Shown here: in pieces, positions 8,928-18,568 of the stretch | How positions within the stretch are numbered: the stretch's first letter is position 1 | Layout: the number at the start of each line of letters is the position of its first letter | DNA from: Nonomuraea gerenzanensis | GTDB taxonomy: Bacteria > Actinomycetota > Actinomycetes > Streptosporangiales > Streptosporangiaceae | DNA length: 64,000 bases | Assembly (NCBI RefSeq): GCF_020215645.1 | Contig: NZ_CP084058.1 | Coordinates: 9,858,001-9,922,000, forward strand | Reading direction: 5' to 3' | Notes under the pieces: generated by a model | What the model was told of the DNA's origin: nothing | Database searches by the model: none | Seen by the model: only the letters and a program-made list of their open reading frames with translations | Position numbers and translations under genes: made by a program

Positions 8928-10049
8928 GTGTACTTAGGTTCCTCTCAGCGTTCCTCCCCCTCTGACGATCTGACAGCACCGCCTGGTCACGCGCGGCGTC
9001 GTCTGTCGCGACGCACAGGGCTGCTTTGCGTGGCGCTTTCGGTCACAGCGTGTGTTCTGGTCGTGCTGTCCGGCGCGACGGGTTCGGTGTCGGTGAGCCT
9101 GGTGGAGGCGGCTCAGATCGTGATCGGGCATCTGGTTCCGGGGATGCCGTGGATGTCTGACGGGACGTTGACGCCGTTGCAGGATCAGGCGGTGTGGCAG
9201 TTCCGGCTGCCGCGGACGCTGTTGGCGGCGCTGGCCGGTGCCGGCTTGGCTCTGGCGGGCGCATTGATGCAGGTCACAGTCCGCAATCCGCTCGCCGAGC
9301 CCTACATCCTGGGCGTGTCCTCCGGAGCGAGCGTCGGGGCGGTGCTCGTGATCGTGTTCGGTTCGGCCGCGCTGGGCGGGTTGTCGTTGAACGTGGCCGC
9401 GTTCGCGGGCGCCTTGGCGGCCTGTGTGGGCGTCGGGGCGTTGGCACGGAAGGACGGGGCGCTGTCGCCGATGCGGATGATTCTGGCCGGTGTCGCGCTG
9501 GGAACCTTGCTGAGCGCGGTGACGAGCTATCTGACGATCTCCACTGACGCGCAGAACGTCGTGAGTGTGTTGTTCTTCCTGCTGGGGAGTGTGTCGGCGG
9601 CGTCGATGCCGAGCCTGATCGGCCCGGCTGTCGCGCTCGTGGTGGCCGGGATGATCGCGGCGCTGCTGGCGCGGTCGCTGAACGCGCTGTTGACCGGGGA
9701 CGAGTCGGCGGTCTCGCTGGGGGTGCACGCCTCCCGGTTGCGCGGGCTGCTGCTGGCGGTGGCGTCTCTGCTGACCGGCACCGTGGTCTCGGTCGCCGGC
9801 GGGATCGGGTTCGTCGGGCTGGTCGTCCCACACATCGCGCGGATCGCGGTCGGTGCGGACCATCGGCGGATGCTGCCGGTTACGGTGCTGGGTGGGGCTG
9901 TGTTCCTGATGATCGCAGACCTGCTGGCGCGTACGGTTGCCGCGCCGACGGAGATCCCCTTGGGCATCCTCACCTCATTCGTCGGCGCTCCGTTCTTCCT
10001 GTGGCTGATGCGGCGGAACGGGGCCGAGCGTGCGGGGTTCGGCCGATGA
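8928..10049 (+). CDS. FecCD-family metallophore ABC transporter permease
   Basis: 373 residues with about ten membrane spans. Family hallmarks are visible: RLPRTLLAALAGAGLALAG, RNPLAEPYILGVSSGAS and GIGFVGLVVPHIAR, the last being the ATPase-contact loop. The GTG start has no Shine-Dalgarno but sits 8 bp after a good -10, consistent with a leaderless message. The stop overlaps the ATPase start (ATGA). The permease imports Fe-siderophore, cobalamin or another metal chelate; the sequence alone does not say which. Confidence 0.88.
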   Translation: MYLGSSQRSSPSDDLTAPPGHARRRLSRRTGLLCVALSVTACVLVVLSGATGSVSVSLVEAAQIVIGHLVPGMPWMSDGTLTPLQDQAVWQFRLPRTLLAALAGAGLALAGALMQVTVRNPLAEPYILGVSSGASVGAVLVIVFGSAALGGLSLNVAAFAGALAACVGVGALARKDGALSPMRMILAGVALGTLLSAVTSYLTISTDAQNVVSVLFFLLGSVSAASMPSLIGPAVALVVAGMIAALLARSLNALLTGDESAVSLGVHASRLRGLLLAVASLLTGTVVSVAGGIGFVGLVVPHIARIAVGADHRRMLPVTVLGGAVFLMIADLLARTVAAPTEIPLGILTSFVGAPFFLWLMRRNGAERAGFGR

Positions 10050-10864
10050 GAGTGGAGTTCGACGACATCACCGTTGCCCTCGGCGGCCGGGACGTGGTGC
10101 AGCAGGCGTCGCTGACCGTTGACTCGGGCACGGTGGTGGGCCTGGTAGGGCCGAACGGCAGCGGAAAGTCCTCGCTGCTGCGTACGCTCTACCGTGCGCT
10201 GAAGCCTCGGCAGGGCACGGTGCGCCTCGACGGGCAGGACGTGCAGCACCTGAGCGGCAGGCAGGCGGCACGAGCGGTAGCGGTCATGCTCCAGGACCCG
10301 GTGACCGACTTCGACTTGAGCGTTCAGGAGACGGTGCTACTCGGCCGTGCCCCGCACCATGCCTCCTTCGGCCGGGACACCCCGGACGATATTCGCATCG
10401 TGGACGAGGCGATGCGCCGCGCCGAGATCACGGACCTCGGTGACCGCATGGTCGCCACTCTCTCCGGGGGTCAGCGGCAGCGTGTCATGCTCGCCCGCGC
10501 CCTCGCCCAGGAGAGCCCAGTGCTGGTGCTGGACGAACCGAGCAACCATCTCGACATCAGCCACCAGCACGAGTTGATGAGCACGGTGCGCAGTCTGGGA
10601 CGCACCGTGATCGCCGCTCTCCATGACCTGAACCTCGCGACCCAGTACTGCGACCGTGTCGTCGTGCTCGCCGCCGGTCGCATCGTCGCCGCCGGGCCGC
10701 CGGCTCAAGTGTTCAGCCCTGAGCTGATCCGCACCACCTTCGGCGTGGACGTCCGCGTCCTCGGCGACCCCGACGAACCCGTCTTCGCCTTCCGCCGCCT
10801 CGATGCGAGCGGTGACCCCATCGATGTGCCCTCCACCCGAACAGAAAGCAGCACCCACCCATGA
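10046..10864 (+). CDS. FecE-type ABC transporter ATPase
   Basis: 272 residues starting at the ATG that overlaps the permease stop. Walker A is GPNGSGKSS, the Q-loop lies in VAVMLQDPVTDF, the signature is LSGGQRQRV, Walker B VLVLDEPSNHLD and the H-loop ALHDLN. It powers the FecCD permease. Coupling to both neighbours by ATGA overlaps shows one three-gene operon. Confidence 0.9.
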   Translation: MRVEFDDITVALGGRDVVQQASLTVDSGTVVGLVGPNGSGKSSLLRTLYRALKPRQGTVRLDGQDVQHLSGRQAARAVAVMLQDPVTDFDLSVQETVLLGRAPHHASFGRDTPDDIRIVDEAMRRAEITDLGDRMVATLSGGQRQRVMLARALAQESPVLVLDEPSNHLDISHQHELMSTVRSLGRTVIAALHDLNLATQYCDRVVVLAAGRIVAAGPPAQVFSPELIRTTFGVDVRVLGDPDEPVFAFRRLDASGDPIDVPSTRTESSTHP

Positions 10865-11871
10865 CGCGCGCCTCTCGCATCCCCGCCCGATCCGCCGCCA
10901 TCGCGAGCGCCGCCGTAGCGTTGTTTCTCGCCGGCTGCGGCACCTCTGTGACACAGGCCTCCCCGAGACCCAGCGCGGCCGCCGCGGTGACGCTGGAGAA
11001 CTGCGGCCGGAAGGTCGTCGTCAATGACGCTCCCAAGGCGGCCGTCGGCATGCACCCGGCGCAGACCGAGCTGCTGCTGCGTCTGGGCCTGGCCGGCCGC
11101 ATCGCCGGGCAGGCCCAAGCCAAGGCGCAGGCACTGCCGGAGGACGTGGCACCGCTTGCCGCGAACATTCCGATGATCGGCGGGGTCACCCCGCCCAGCC
11201 GTGAGGACCTGTTGGCCGTCAAGCCGGACTTCGTCTACTCGCCCACCACCTACGAGTTCACCGCAGAGCAGGGCTTTGCCAGCATCGAGCAGCTCGAGCA
11301 GGCCGGAGTCTCCGTCTACGTCGCCAACGGCGGGTGCAAGGACCGCCGCATGACCGGTGAGGTCACGGATCTGTTCACCGATCTGGAGAACATCGGCAAG
11401 ATCTTCGGCGTTGAGGAGGCCGCCGCCGGCCTCATCGCGAAGAGCCGGGCCGACCTCGACAAGGTCGCCAAGGCGCTCGCCGACGTGAAAAAGCTGCGCG
11501 TCGCACAGGTGTACGTCGACGGCACCACCCTGCAGACCATCGGCGCCGGCGTCGAATACGACATCCTTCGCCTGGCCGGGGCCGACAACGTCTACACTCC
11601 CGATCAGCCGGCGTTCGCGAAGTTCTTCGCGGCGACGATCACACCCGAGTCCCTCGCGGCCGAGCGGCCCGACGCCCTGGTGTTCTCGGTGTACGACGAG
11701 AAGCACGAGGCCGCGACCCGCAAGTACCTCACCACTACCTTCCCGGACATGCCGGCGGTGCGCAATGACCGGCTGATCGCGGTCTCCAGCGCCGACGTGT
11801 TCCCCGGAACGCTGGGCAACATCTCGATCGTGCGGCGGATCGCGGAGCGGCTCTATCCTGATGCGTTCTGA
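10861..11871 (+). CDS. Metallophore-binding lipoprotein (FecB/BtuF-like)
   Basis: 336 residues with a lipoprotein signal ending LFLAGC (Cys 26). The mature part has the helical-backbone binding-protein pattern: KAAVGMHPAQTELLLRLGL near the start, then PPSREDLLAVKPDFVYSP and a late NISIVRRIAERLYP. It should capture the metal chelate at the cell surface and hand it to the FecCD/FecE pair. It ends the operon; the next 130 bp lead into a decayed binding-protein gene. Confidence 0.87.
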   Translation: MTRASRIPARSAAIASAAVALFLAGCGTSVTQASPRPSAAAAVTLENCGRKVVVNDAPKAAVGMHPAQTELLLRLGLAGRIAGQAQAKAQALPEDVAPLAANIPMIGGVTPPSREDLLAVKPDFVYSPTTYEFTAEQGFASIEQLEQAGVSVYVANGGCKDRRMTGEVTDLFTDLENIGKIFGVEEAAAGLIAKSRADLDKVAKALADVKKLRVAQVYVDGTTLQTIGAGVEYDILRLAGADNVYTPDQPAFAKFFAATITPESLAAERPDALVFSVYDEKHEAATRKYLTTTFPDMPAVRNDRLIAVSSADVFPGTLGNISIVRRIAERLYPDAF

Positions 11872-11965
11872 CCCGGGATCCGTCGACGCCTCCCTGCGAC
11901 TGACGGCGGCGTACCGACGTGATCGGCGCCGGTCTCGGCAAGGCGCGGCTGCTCCCCCACTGGCC

Positions 11966-11980
11966 TGAACACGGTTATCG
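11966..11980 (+). promoter_or_regulatory. Weak Fur-family-like box before the decayed NikA-like gene
   Basis: TGAACACGGTTATCG matches the 7-1-7 palindrome at 9 of 13 fixed positions, and lies about 50 bp before the first recognisable codons of the pseudogene. It may be a degraded copy of the boxes at 8892 and 17138. Confidence 0.25.
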
Positions 11981-12014
11981 TTTGCTTGCTGAATCCGGAC
12001 TTCGGAAGGATTGG

Positions 12015-12905
12015 GTGCGAAGACGAGCCGCGATCATGGCGATAGACCCTCCTGGCGGCGGCCCTGTGGGGTTGCGGCGGCCAGAAGCTGACCGGGCACG
12101 ACGGAAGGCGGCTCACTCTGGCCGCCCACGCGACCTCGTCGCCGGACCAGAAGATCCGTACTACACCCATCAGACGTTAGGCGTGTGGGAGCCATTGGTG
12201 ACGGTGGACGACAAAGCTGCGGCCCGTCCCAGCCCTCGCGGCGTCGTGGGTTGCCGCGAATGAGGGCGCCGCTGGACGTTCACGCTGCGCGCAGGCGCGC
12301 GGTTCAGCGACGGCACGCCGCTGACCGCCGAGTCGGTGGTGGCCGACGTCGAGCGGTTCCTGCGGATCGCACCCCGGCAGTCGGCCTTCTTCAGTCTCGA
12401 CGCCGGGATGGAGGCCGCGTACGGCAAGCTCGGCGCCGTCCGCGCCGAGGGCGGCAAGGTGGTGTTCGAGCTGAAGGAGGGCGTGGCCGACCTGCCCGGC
12501 AGGCTGGCCGGCTTCTCCAGCATGGTGCAGTCACCGAAGGCGTTCACCACCGGTGAGCCCTTCGCCGACAGCCGATCGGTACCGGACCGTACACGGCTGG
12601 CCAGCTGGTCCAAGGGCCAGCAGGCCGTGCTCACCGCCAACCCGCACTCCTACGGCGCCGCAGCCGACTACGACACGATCGTGGTCAGGGCGATCCCGGA
12701 CGCCAACGCGCGGGCGAGGTGGACGGGCTGATCGACAAGGGCGCGCTGCTGCCCGGCCAGGTCGCCGCGATCGCCGGTGACAGCCGGTTTTCGGGTCGTC
12801 CGCAGCCCTTCGGTGCTGACGCACTACCTGACCTTCAACGCCTCCCGCGAGCCGTTCTCCGCCCCCTGCTGCGCCACGTCGTCGTCGGCCTCACCGCCCC
12901 GGCAC
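12015..12905 (+). pseudogene. Decayed NikA/OppA-like substrate-binding lipoprotein
   Basis: Pieces of one family 5 binding protein are spread over several frames. A lipobox-like stretch (LLAAALWGCGGQ) near 12045-12080 is followed in another frame by LGVWEPLVTVDDKAA near 12180, then by TLRAGARFSDGTPLTAESVV and SFFSLD-like sequence from 12285, and an ending that crosses two more frames near 12715 and 12800. At least three frameshifts are needed and the long C-terminal lobe is missing. Family members bind nickel, opine-type metallophores or peptides, which fits the metal-uptake setting. It cannot encode a working protein. Confidence 0.7.
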
Positions 12906-12906
12906 C

Positions 12907-13750
12907 ATGATCATCCGCAGCTTCCTGCTCGACTGGCGGATCGGCGCGGCCTTCACCGCCGGAGCGCTCCTGTGCGCGCTGACCCTGCGCCTGCTCATGG
13001 CCATCGTGCGGCGCAACGACGACGACTACGAGCACGACATCGGCGTCAGCGCCTCCCGCATCGTCGAGTACGCCCGCCAGCAGCCCACCCTGCGCGCCCG
13101 TGGCGTGCCCGACCGGCCCGAACTCGGCACTCTGGAGGAGTCCCTGATCCGCCGGCAAGGCTCCCAGTCACGCCTCACCATCCGGGGAGCGTGGGGGATG
13201 ATCGCCTTCTTCGGCCGCCGACCTCGACCGGGTGGCCCGCCTCGACGAGGTCGTCGAACGCCTGCCCGACGGCTGGGACACCCGGGTGGGCGAGGACGGC
13301 TCCACCCTGTCCGGCGGCGAGAAGCAGCGCGTCTCCATCGCCCGCGCCCTGCTCAAGGACGCCCCCATCGTGCTGCTGGACGAGGCCACCGCCGCCCTCG
13401 ACCCGGCCAACGAGGCCGCCGTCGCCGACGCCATCGCCGAACTGGCCCGCGACCGCACCGTCATCGTCGTCGCCCACCGCCTGGCCACCGTGGTAGCCGC
13501 CGACCACATCCTCGTCCTCGACCACGGCCGGATCACCGAACACCTCGACCACGACAGCCTGCTGCTGCACGGGGGCCGGCTCGTCGCCGCCGGGTCTCCC
13601 GGGCAGGTTCTCACCGAGGAGACGGTGGAGCGCGTCTACCGCGTACGAGCGGAGATCACCCGCTCCACCACCGGCCGGCCGAGCCTGCGATACCTGAGCC
13701 GGGCCGGGTCCGCAGGAGCCGATCGGACCGGAGCTGCCGCCCGCCCGTGA
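12907..13750 (+). pseudogene. Wreck of an ABC exporter fused to a FecE-like tail
   Basis: Codons from ATG 12907 encode about 95 residues resembling a membrane helix and coupling region of a half-size exporter (CALTLRLLMAIVRRNDDDYE). The frame then shifts near 13210 into the C-terminal half of a nucleotide-binding domain with [16 protein letters not shown] and [11 protein letters not shown], but no Walker A. After an H-loop (VVAHRLATV) the sequence turns at about 13570 into [20 protein letters not shown], which looks like the end of a FecE-type ATPase. This is a deletion fusion of at least two ancestral genes. Confidence 0.7.
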
Positions 13751-13793
13751 ACCCCACGGGCCTCGGCCGGCGGGGCCCGCCCCACCGGCTGCC

Positions 13794-15452
13794 TCACGGG
13801 CGGTGCGCGAACAGGTGGGACAGACGCTTGGAGAGCTCGTCGTAGGAGCCTTCGGCGGCGACGCGTCCCTCTTCCAGCAGCACGATGTGGTCCGCCTGGC
13901 GGATGGTGGACAGGCGGTGGGCGATGACGAGCGTGGCCCGTCCGGCTGCGGCTTGCCGGAGCGACTCGATGAGGCGGGCCTCGTTGTCGGGGTCGAGGTT
14001 GGCCACCGCCTCGTCCAGCACGAGCGCCGGCGCGTTCGTGGCGAGCGCCCGGGCAACGGCCACCCGGGCGCGCTGGCCGCCGGACAGGGTGGCGCCCCGC
14101 TCGCCGACCGGCAGTTCGGGGTCGAGGATGAGCTGGGCGGTGCGCAGGGCAGCGGTCGCGTCGGCGTCGGGGGCGCCGAGCCGGACGTTCTCCTCGATGG
14201 TGCCGGCGAACAGGCGCACGTCCTGCGGCACGACCGTGACGTGCCGGTGCGGTGCGGCGATGCGCGGCAGCGGCACGCCGCCGACCAGGATGCGACCTTC
14301 GTCCGGGTCCCAGTAGCGCAGCAGGAGCGACACGCAGGTGGACTTGCCCGTCCCCGAGGCCCCGACCAGGGCGACCGTCTTGCCGTACGGGATGCGGAAG
14401 GACACGCCGCGCAGCACGTCGGGCCCGCCGGGCGTGTAGCGGAAATGCACGTCCTCGAAGACCACGTCCGGCCGGTCGGCGACCTGGAGGGGCTCGCGCG
14501 GCGGGGCCACGTTGGCGGGCGCGGTGACGAGCGTGTGCACGCGGTCGGCCGCCGCGCGCAGCGTGCCGTACTCCTTGAGCAGCAGCGCCACCCGCGCTGC
14601 GGGGCCCAGCGCGCCGGCGGCCAGCACCATGGCCACCGGGGCGTCGGCCGGGCTCCGGATCGCCGTGGCGACCAGGAGCAGCGTCCCGGCCGCCGCGACG
14701 GCGAGCAGCAGGTCGGTGAGGGCCGCCTCCAGCCCACCGCGCGCCGCGTTGGCCGCGTGGGCGCGGGCCAGCCGGCGGGTCCTGCGCGCGAGCAGGTCCC
14801 TGCGGCGTTCCAGCGCGCGGAAGGCGGTGAGCTCGGGCATGCCCTGGACGGTGTCGATGACGTCGGAGGTCAGCTCGGCGGTGGCAGCGCGCAGCTCGTC
14901 GCCTTGCCGGCGCGAGGCATTGCGGAACCACAGCGGCACGGCCACCACGCACGCGGCCAGCGGCAGCGACACCGTCAGCAGCAGCGGATCGATCATCGCC
15001 GCGGCCACGCTGCCGGCGATCAGCACCGTGCCGGCCGTGATGAGCTGCGCCAGGGTGTGCGCGAACAGCCATTCCAGGGTTTCGATGTCCGACAGCGCGG
15101 CCGCCGACAGGTCACCGCTGCGACGGCCGAGCAGGCGGGCCGGGGCGGTCCTGGCGATCGCGTCGTACACCTGGCCTCTGAGCCTGGCCAGCACCAGGTA
15201 GGCCAGGTCGTGCGCGACGTAGCTCTCCCACCAGGCGGCGATCGTGACGACGGCGACCAGCCCGCCGAGGACGGCGCCGGCCAGGTCGAGTGGCGCGCTC
15301 TGCCCGCTGATCACCCGGCCGACCAGCCAGGCTCCGGTCACGCTCGAACCGAGTGTCGCGAGTTGCCCGAGCAGGTTGGAGAAGAGGGTGGAGACGAAGG
15401 CGCGGCGGTGCGCGCCGACGGCGCCGGCGAGCCAGCGGATGGACGGGTTCAT
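13794..15452 (-). CDS. Half-size ABC transporter, membrane plus ATPase (IrtB/YbtQ-like)
   Basis: 552 residues: six membrane spans in about the first 300, then a nucleotide-binding domain with Walker A GASGTGKST, signature LSGGQRARV, Walker B LVLDEAVANLD and the H-loop IAHRLST. The start overlaps the stop of the upstream partner by ATGA, so the two should form a heterodimer. The fold is that of exporters, but pairs of this kind next to siderophore genes (IrtAB, YbtPQ) import metal-siderophores. Place in a metallophore locus favours that role; drug export remains possible. Confidence 0.82.
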   Translation of the reverse strand: MNPSIRWLAGAVGAHRRAFVSTLFSNLLGQLATLGSSVTGAWLVGRVISGQSAPLDLAGAVLGGLVAVVTIAAWWESYVAHDLAYLVLARLRGQVYDAIARTAPARLLGRRSGDLSAAALSDIETLEWLFAHTLAQLITAGTVLIAGSVAAAMIDPLLLTVSLPLAACVVAVPLWFRNASRRQGDELRAATAELTSDVIDTVQGMPELTAFRALERRRDLLARRTRRLARAHAANAARGGLEAALTDLLLAVAAAGTLLLVATAIRSPADAPVAMVLAAGALGPAARVALLLKEYGTLRAAADRVHTLVTAPANVAPPREPLQVADRPDVVFEDVHFRYTPGGPDVLRGVSFRIPYGKTVALVGASGTGKSTCVSLLLRYWDPDEGRILVGGVPLPRIAAPHRHVTVVPQDVRLFAGTIEENVRLGAPDADATAALRTAQLILDPELPVGERGATLSGGQRARVAVARALATNAPALVLDEAVANLDPDNEARLIESLRQAAAGRATLVIAHRLSTIRQADHIVLLEEGRVAAEGSYDELSKRLSHLFAHRP

Positions 15453-17077
15453 GCCACGCTCTCCAGAAGGGTGCCGTTGTCCAGGGTCACCACATGGTCG
15501 GCCTGGCGGACGGTGTCGGGCCGGTGGGCGATCATCAGGCAGGTACGTCCGCGCCGCACCTCGCGCAGGGCCTGCTCGGTGCGGGCGTCCACATGTGAGG
15601 TGGCCTCGTCGAGCACCAGGACGGGGGCGTCGGCCAGCAGCGCCCGAGCGATGGCCAGGCGCTGCCGCTGCCCGCCCGACAGTGTCGCCCCGCGCTCCCC
15701 GAGCGGTGTGTCGTAGCCGTCGGGCAGCGCGGCGATGAAGTCGTGGGCGACGGCCAGCCGGGCGGCGGCGACCAGGTCCTCGTCGTCCGCGTCCGGTCTG
15801 GCCAGGCGCAGGTTCTCGGCGACCGTGCCATGGAAGAGGTAGGTGTCCTGCGCCACGACGGCGACCCCGCCGCGCAGCGCGTCGAGCGTGAGGTCGCGCA
15901 CGTCGATCCCGCCGATGGTGATCCTCCCCTGGTCGGGGTCGTGGTGGCGTTGCAGAAGGGCCGCGAGGGTGCTCTTGCCCGCGCCGGACGGGCCGGTCAG
16001 GGCGACGGTGCGGCCCGGCTCGACGGTGAAGGAGACGTCGCGGACGGCGGGCCGCCGGGCGCCCGGGTAGGTGAAGGTGACGTGCTCGAACGTGATGGCG
16101 GGCGCGTCGGGGAAGTCGCGCCGCGTTCCCCGGTCCTCGACGGCCGGGGACGCCGCCAGCAGGGCCTCGATGCCGTCAACGGCCGTGATCCCGAGATATC
16201 CGGCGTGCCAGGCGTCGGAGAGACCCTTCACCGGGCGGAAGCACTCCACGGCGATCAGCAGGACCGCGAACATCTCCCACGCGCTGCCCGCGGTCGTGGC
16301 GGCGAGGATGGCCGCGGCCGAGCCCGCCTGCAAGAAGAACGTGTTGATCCCGGTCTCCACCAGCGAGATCCTGAGCTGGCGCATCGTCGTCAGGTAGAGG
16401 TCGTGGGCTCGTCCGGCCAGCCGTGCGCCCAGCGTGCCGGCGGCCCCGAACGCGCGTAGCGTCGCCATGCCCTGCGTCGCCTCCAGGTAGTCGGAGGCGA
16501 GCGCGCCGAACGCGGCCCACCGGCCGCGTCCTCGCCGCAGCAGGGTCGCGTCCCAGAACCGGGGAATGATCAGGACCCCGGCCACCGCCGCGGCCAGCAC
16601 TGCCGCCGCCGGCGCGTTGACCGTGAACAGCCAGCCGACCAGCGCCACCGGCACGCAGAAGGTGACGACGACCTGCGGCAGGTAGCGGCTGAAGTAGGGG
16701 TCGAGCCCCTCCACGCCCTCGACCACGGTGGTCTGCAGGTTCCCGGTGCGCGTGCCGGTCAGGTGAGCGGGCCCGAGCCGGCTCAGGTGGACGATCAGCC
16801 GGTCACGCAGCCTGGCCTTGATCAGCCCGCCCGCCCACACGGTCACGGCCTCCCTGGCCCACAGAAGCGCCGCCCTGGCCGCGATCACGGCCAGGGCCCA
16901 GGCCAGCAGGCGAATCGCGGTCATGGCGTCCCCGCGCACCAGGGCCGCCAAGGCCGCGGCGAGCAGGACGGCCTGGGCGACGTACGCGGCGCTGACGGCC
17001 AGGCCCAGCCCCACGCAGGCCGCGATGGGCCCGCCCACGCTGCCGGCCAGGTGCAGCAGCCGGCGATGAACGATCAC
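15449..17077 (-). CDS. Half-size ABC transporter, membrane plus ATPase (IrtA/YbtP-like)
   Basis: 542 residues from GTG 17077, preferred over an ATG 30 bp upstream because GGAAAGGA precedes it at good spacing. Six membrane spans, then Walker [10 protein letters not shown], signature LSGGQRQRL, Walker [12 protein letters not shown]. It has no extra N-terminal siderophore-reductase domain, unlike mycobacterial IrtA. It is the first gene of a two-gene operon, and a Fur-family-like palindrome lies about 60 bp upstream, so it is probably expressed under metal starvation. Confidence 0.82.
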   Translation of the reverse strand: MIVHRRLLHLAGSVGGPIAACVGLGLAVSAAYVAQAVLLAAALAALVRGDAMTAIRLLAWALAVIAARAALLWAREAVTVWAGGLIKARLRDRLIVHLSRLGPAHLTGTRTGNLQTTVVEGVEGLDPYFSRYLPQVVVTFCVPVALVGWLFTVNAPAAAVLAAAVAGVLIIPRFWDATLLRRGRGRWAAFGALASDYLEATQGMATLRAFGAAGTLGARLAGRAHDLYLTTMRQLRISLVETGINTFFLQAGSAAAILAATTAGSAWEMFAVLLIAVECFRPVKGLSDAWHAGYLGITAVDGIEALLAASPAVEDRGTRRDFPDAPAITFEHVTFTYPGARRPAVRDVSFTVEPGRTVALTGPSGAGKSTLAALLQRHHDPDQGRITIGGIDVRDLTLDALRGGVAVVAQDTYLFHGTVAENLRLARPDADDEDLVAAARLAVAHDFIAALPDGYDTPLGERGATLSGGQRQRLAIARALLADAPVLVLDEATSHVDARTEQALREVRRGRTCLMIAHRPDTVRQADHVVTLDNGTLLESVA

Positions 17078-17137
17078 TCGCTGTCCTTTCCAATCCCATG
17101 GAGGCATGATTCGCCCTTGATGTGGAGCGAGCGTAAA

Positions 17138-17152
17138 TGATAACTATTTTCA
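17138..17152 (-). promoter_or_regulatory. Fur/Zur-like box of the ABC pair
   Basis: TGATAACTATTTTCA matches the 7-1-7 palindrome TGAnAATnATTnTCA at 12 of 13 fixed positions. TATCAT inside it could be the -10 on the minus strand. The unusual AT content in a GC-rich setting makes it stand out. Confidence 0.55.
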
Positions 17153-17159
17153 CCGTCTA

Positions 17160-17504
17160 GAGGTGATAACGGCCTGGGGCTGCTGCGGGAGTCGGACTCC
17201 ATGGAGGAGGCGCTGGAGCCAGCGGGAGTCGCACACCTCGCCGACCGCGTCCTGGATACGCTGACCGGCGGCGAGCGCCGGCGCGTCCGGCTCGCACTCG
17301 CCGTGGGCCAGGACACCGGCCTCCTCGTCCTGGACGAGCCGACCACCCACCTGGACGACCGCCACCAGCTAATTAGATGCCCTCGAACTCGCGCGCGGCC
17401 TGCGCGAGGCGCGCGACCCGACCGTCGTGACAGTTCTGCACGAGCTGAACCACGCGGCCTGCTTCGCCGAGCGCATCGTCGCGTTGCACGACGGGCGGGC
17501 CTGA
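17160..17504 (+). pseudogene. Remnant of a FecE-like ABC ATPase
   Basis: No start and no Walker A. The frame gives DTLTGGERRRVRLALAVGQD (signature motif), LLVLDEPTTHLDDRHQL (Walker B), and after a frameshift near 17375 LHELNHAACFAERIVALHDG (H-loop). The order is right for one iron-siderophore ATPase, so this is the decayed 3' half of a second copy of the uptake system. Confidence 0.65.
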
Positions 17505-17524
17505 ATCGACGGACGTGATCACGC

Positions 17525-17780
17525 CGCGGCCCATCGGCAGCAACAAGTACAGGAACGGCCGGCCATGGGCGGGGCGTGGACGGACACCGAATTCGCGTTC
17601 GGCCGGCCCGACGGCAACCGCCTGTACCCGCAGCACGTCTCCGACCAGTTCCTCTGGCCGGCCTACCTGGCTGGCCTACCTGGCTGGGCTGCCGCCGATC
17701 CGGCTCCACGACCTCCGCCGTGGCGCGGCCTCGCTGATGCTGGGTCCCTGCCGCACCGCGCCACCCCGGCAGCCGATCTA
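17525..17780 (+). pseudogene. Tyrosine recombinase (integrase) fragment
   Basis: The catalytic region appears in two frames: FGRPDGNRLYPQHVSDQF up to about 17660, then PPIRLHDLRRGAASLML, containing the HxLR box of tyrosine recombinases. The frames are joined by a 13-bp tandem duplication (GGCCTACCTGGCT at 17660-17672 and 17673-17685) that explains the shift. No terminal catalytic tyrosine remains. Confidence 0.65.
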
Positions 17781-17940
17781 AGCCGCCTCGCCCAAGGCCC
17801 TGCCCGAGCGCAGCCGTGACGCCGACACCCACGCCCGCGTCCGCGTCCGCCACGCCCTTGCTGACGACCAGCAGCATGATCCGCCAGCGTCCGGGGTCGG
17901 CCAGGACCTGGAGCAAGTACGCCCGTGCCGCCCGAACGGG
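17781..17940. other. Gap without a recognisable gene
   Basis: On the minus strand a short run reading VLADPGRWRIMLLVVSKG recalls the start of small actinomycete regulators or membrane proteins, but there is no credible start or full domain. Confidence 0.25.
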
Positions 17941-18561
17941 TCAATTGTTCCGGCGACGTCGGTAGTAGGCGTAGGTGACGGCGGCGAGCAGGGGTCCCCA
18001 CAGCAGCAGCGGGAGATAGCACAGGTAGTAGATCGCCGCCTCCCAGCCGCCTGCTTGGGTGGGGAAGTTGGCGGGAGTCGGCTCGCCTCGCAGGGTCACT
18101 CCGGCGAGCTCGGTGACGACGGCGGCTGTCCACAAGACCGTCAAAACCATGGCGCCGAGACCGGCGGGGATGACGGCGACCGACGTCGGCACTCTGCGGC
18201 CACCCAGCCCAGGAGCCCAGCGCGGAAACCGTTCCCCCCAGGCGGCGACCAGTCCGACGGCCGCGAACGCCACCAGCTCCGACACGACGGACAGCAGGAC
18301 GACGTAGGCCCGCTCGCCGAGCGGCAGCCCATCGCCGAACGCGAACGGCAGCCGCCAGAGGCCGGACGGCAGCACGGTGAATGGGATGGCGTAGGCGGCG
18401 ATCCGCGCCCAGCGGGGGACCCCGGCCACCGGAGCATGGGCGGCTCTCCACGCGCTACGCAGCCGCCCGGTGGCCACCGGCGGGTTCATGGTCGATTCCG
18501 CTGTTCCGGTGGTCATGGCAGCCGGCAGCGGCGTGCCGAGGATCCGATCAGTTCTCGTCAT
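17941..18561 (-). CDS. Small multi-pass membrane protein, copy A
   Basis: 206 residues with four hydrophobic spans, ending in a basic tail YAYYRRRRNN. It is clearly a paralog of the protein at 25504-26040: both share PRWA-x-AAYA, LWRLPFAF, GGRRVP and a WGP-x(4)-TYAYYRRRR-like end. Both lie divergent to a NarL-type histidine kinase. ATG 18561 is chosen because TAGCGT lies exactly 7 bp upstream, as expected for a leaderless message. The family is not one I can name; the position suggests an accessory or target of the two-component system. Confidence 0.72.
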   Translation of the reverse strand: MTRTDRILGTPLPAAMTTGTAESTMNPPVATGRLRSAWRAAHAPVAGVPRWARIAAYAIPFTVLPSGLWRLPFAFGDGLPLGERAYVVLLSVVSELVAFAAVGLVAAWGERFPRWAPGLGGRRVPTSVAVIPAGLGAMVLTVLWTAAVVTELAGVTLRGEPTPANFPTQAGGWEAAIYYLCYLPLLLWGPLLAAVTYAYYRRRRNN

Positions 18562-18568
18562 GCCGATC

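Noticed and set aside
11919..12263. A 114-codon open frame as a small gene
   Set aside because: Parts of it in other frames clearly belong to the NikA-like pseudogene, including its lipobox.
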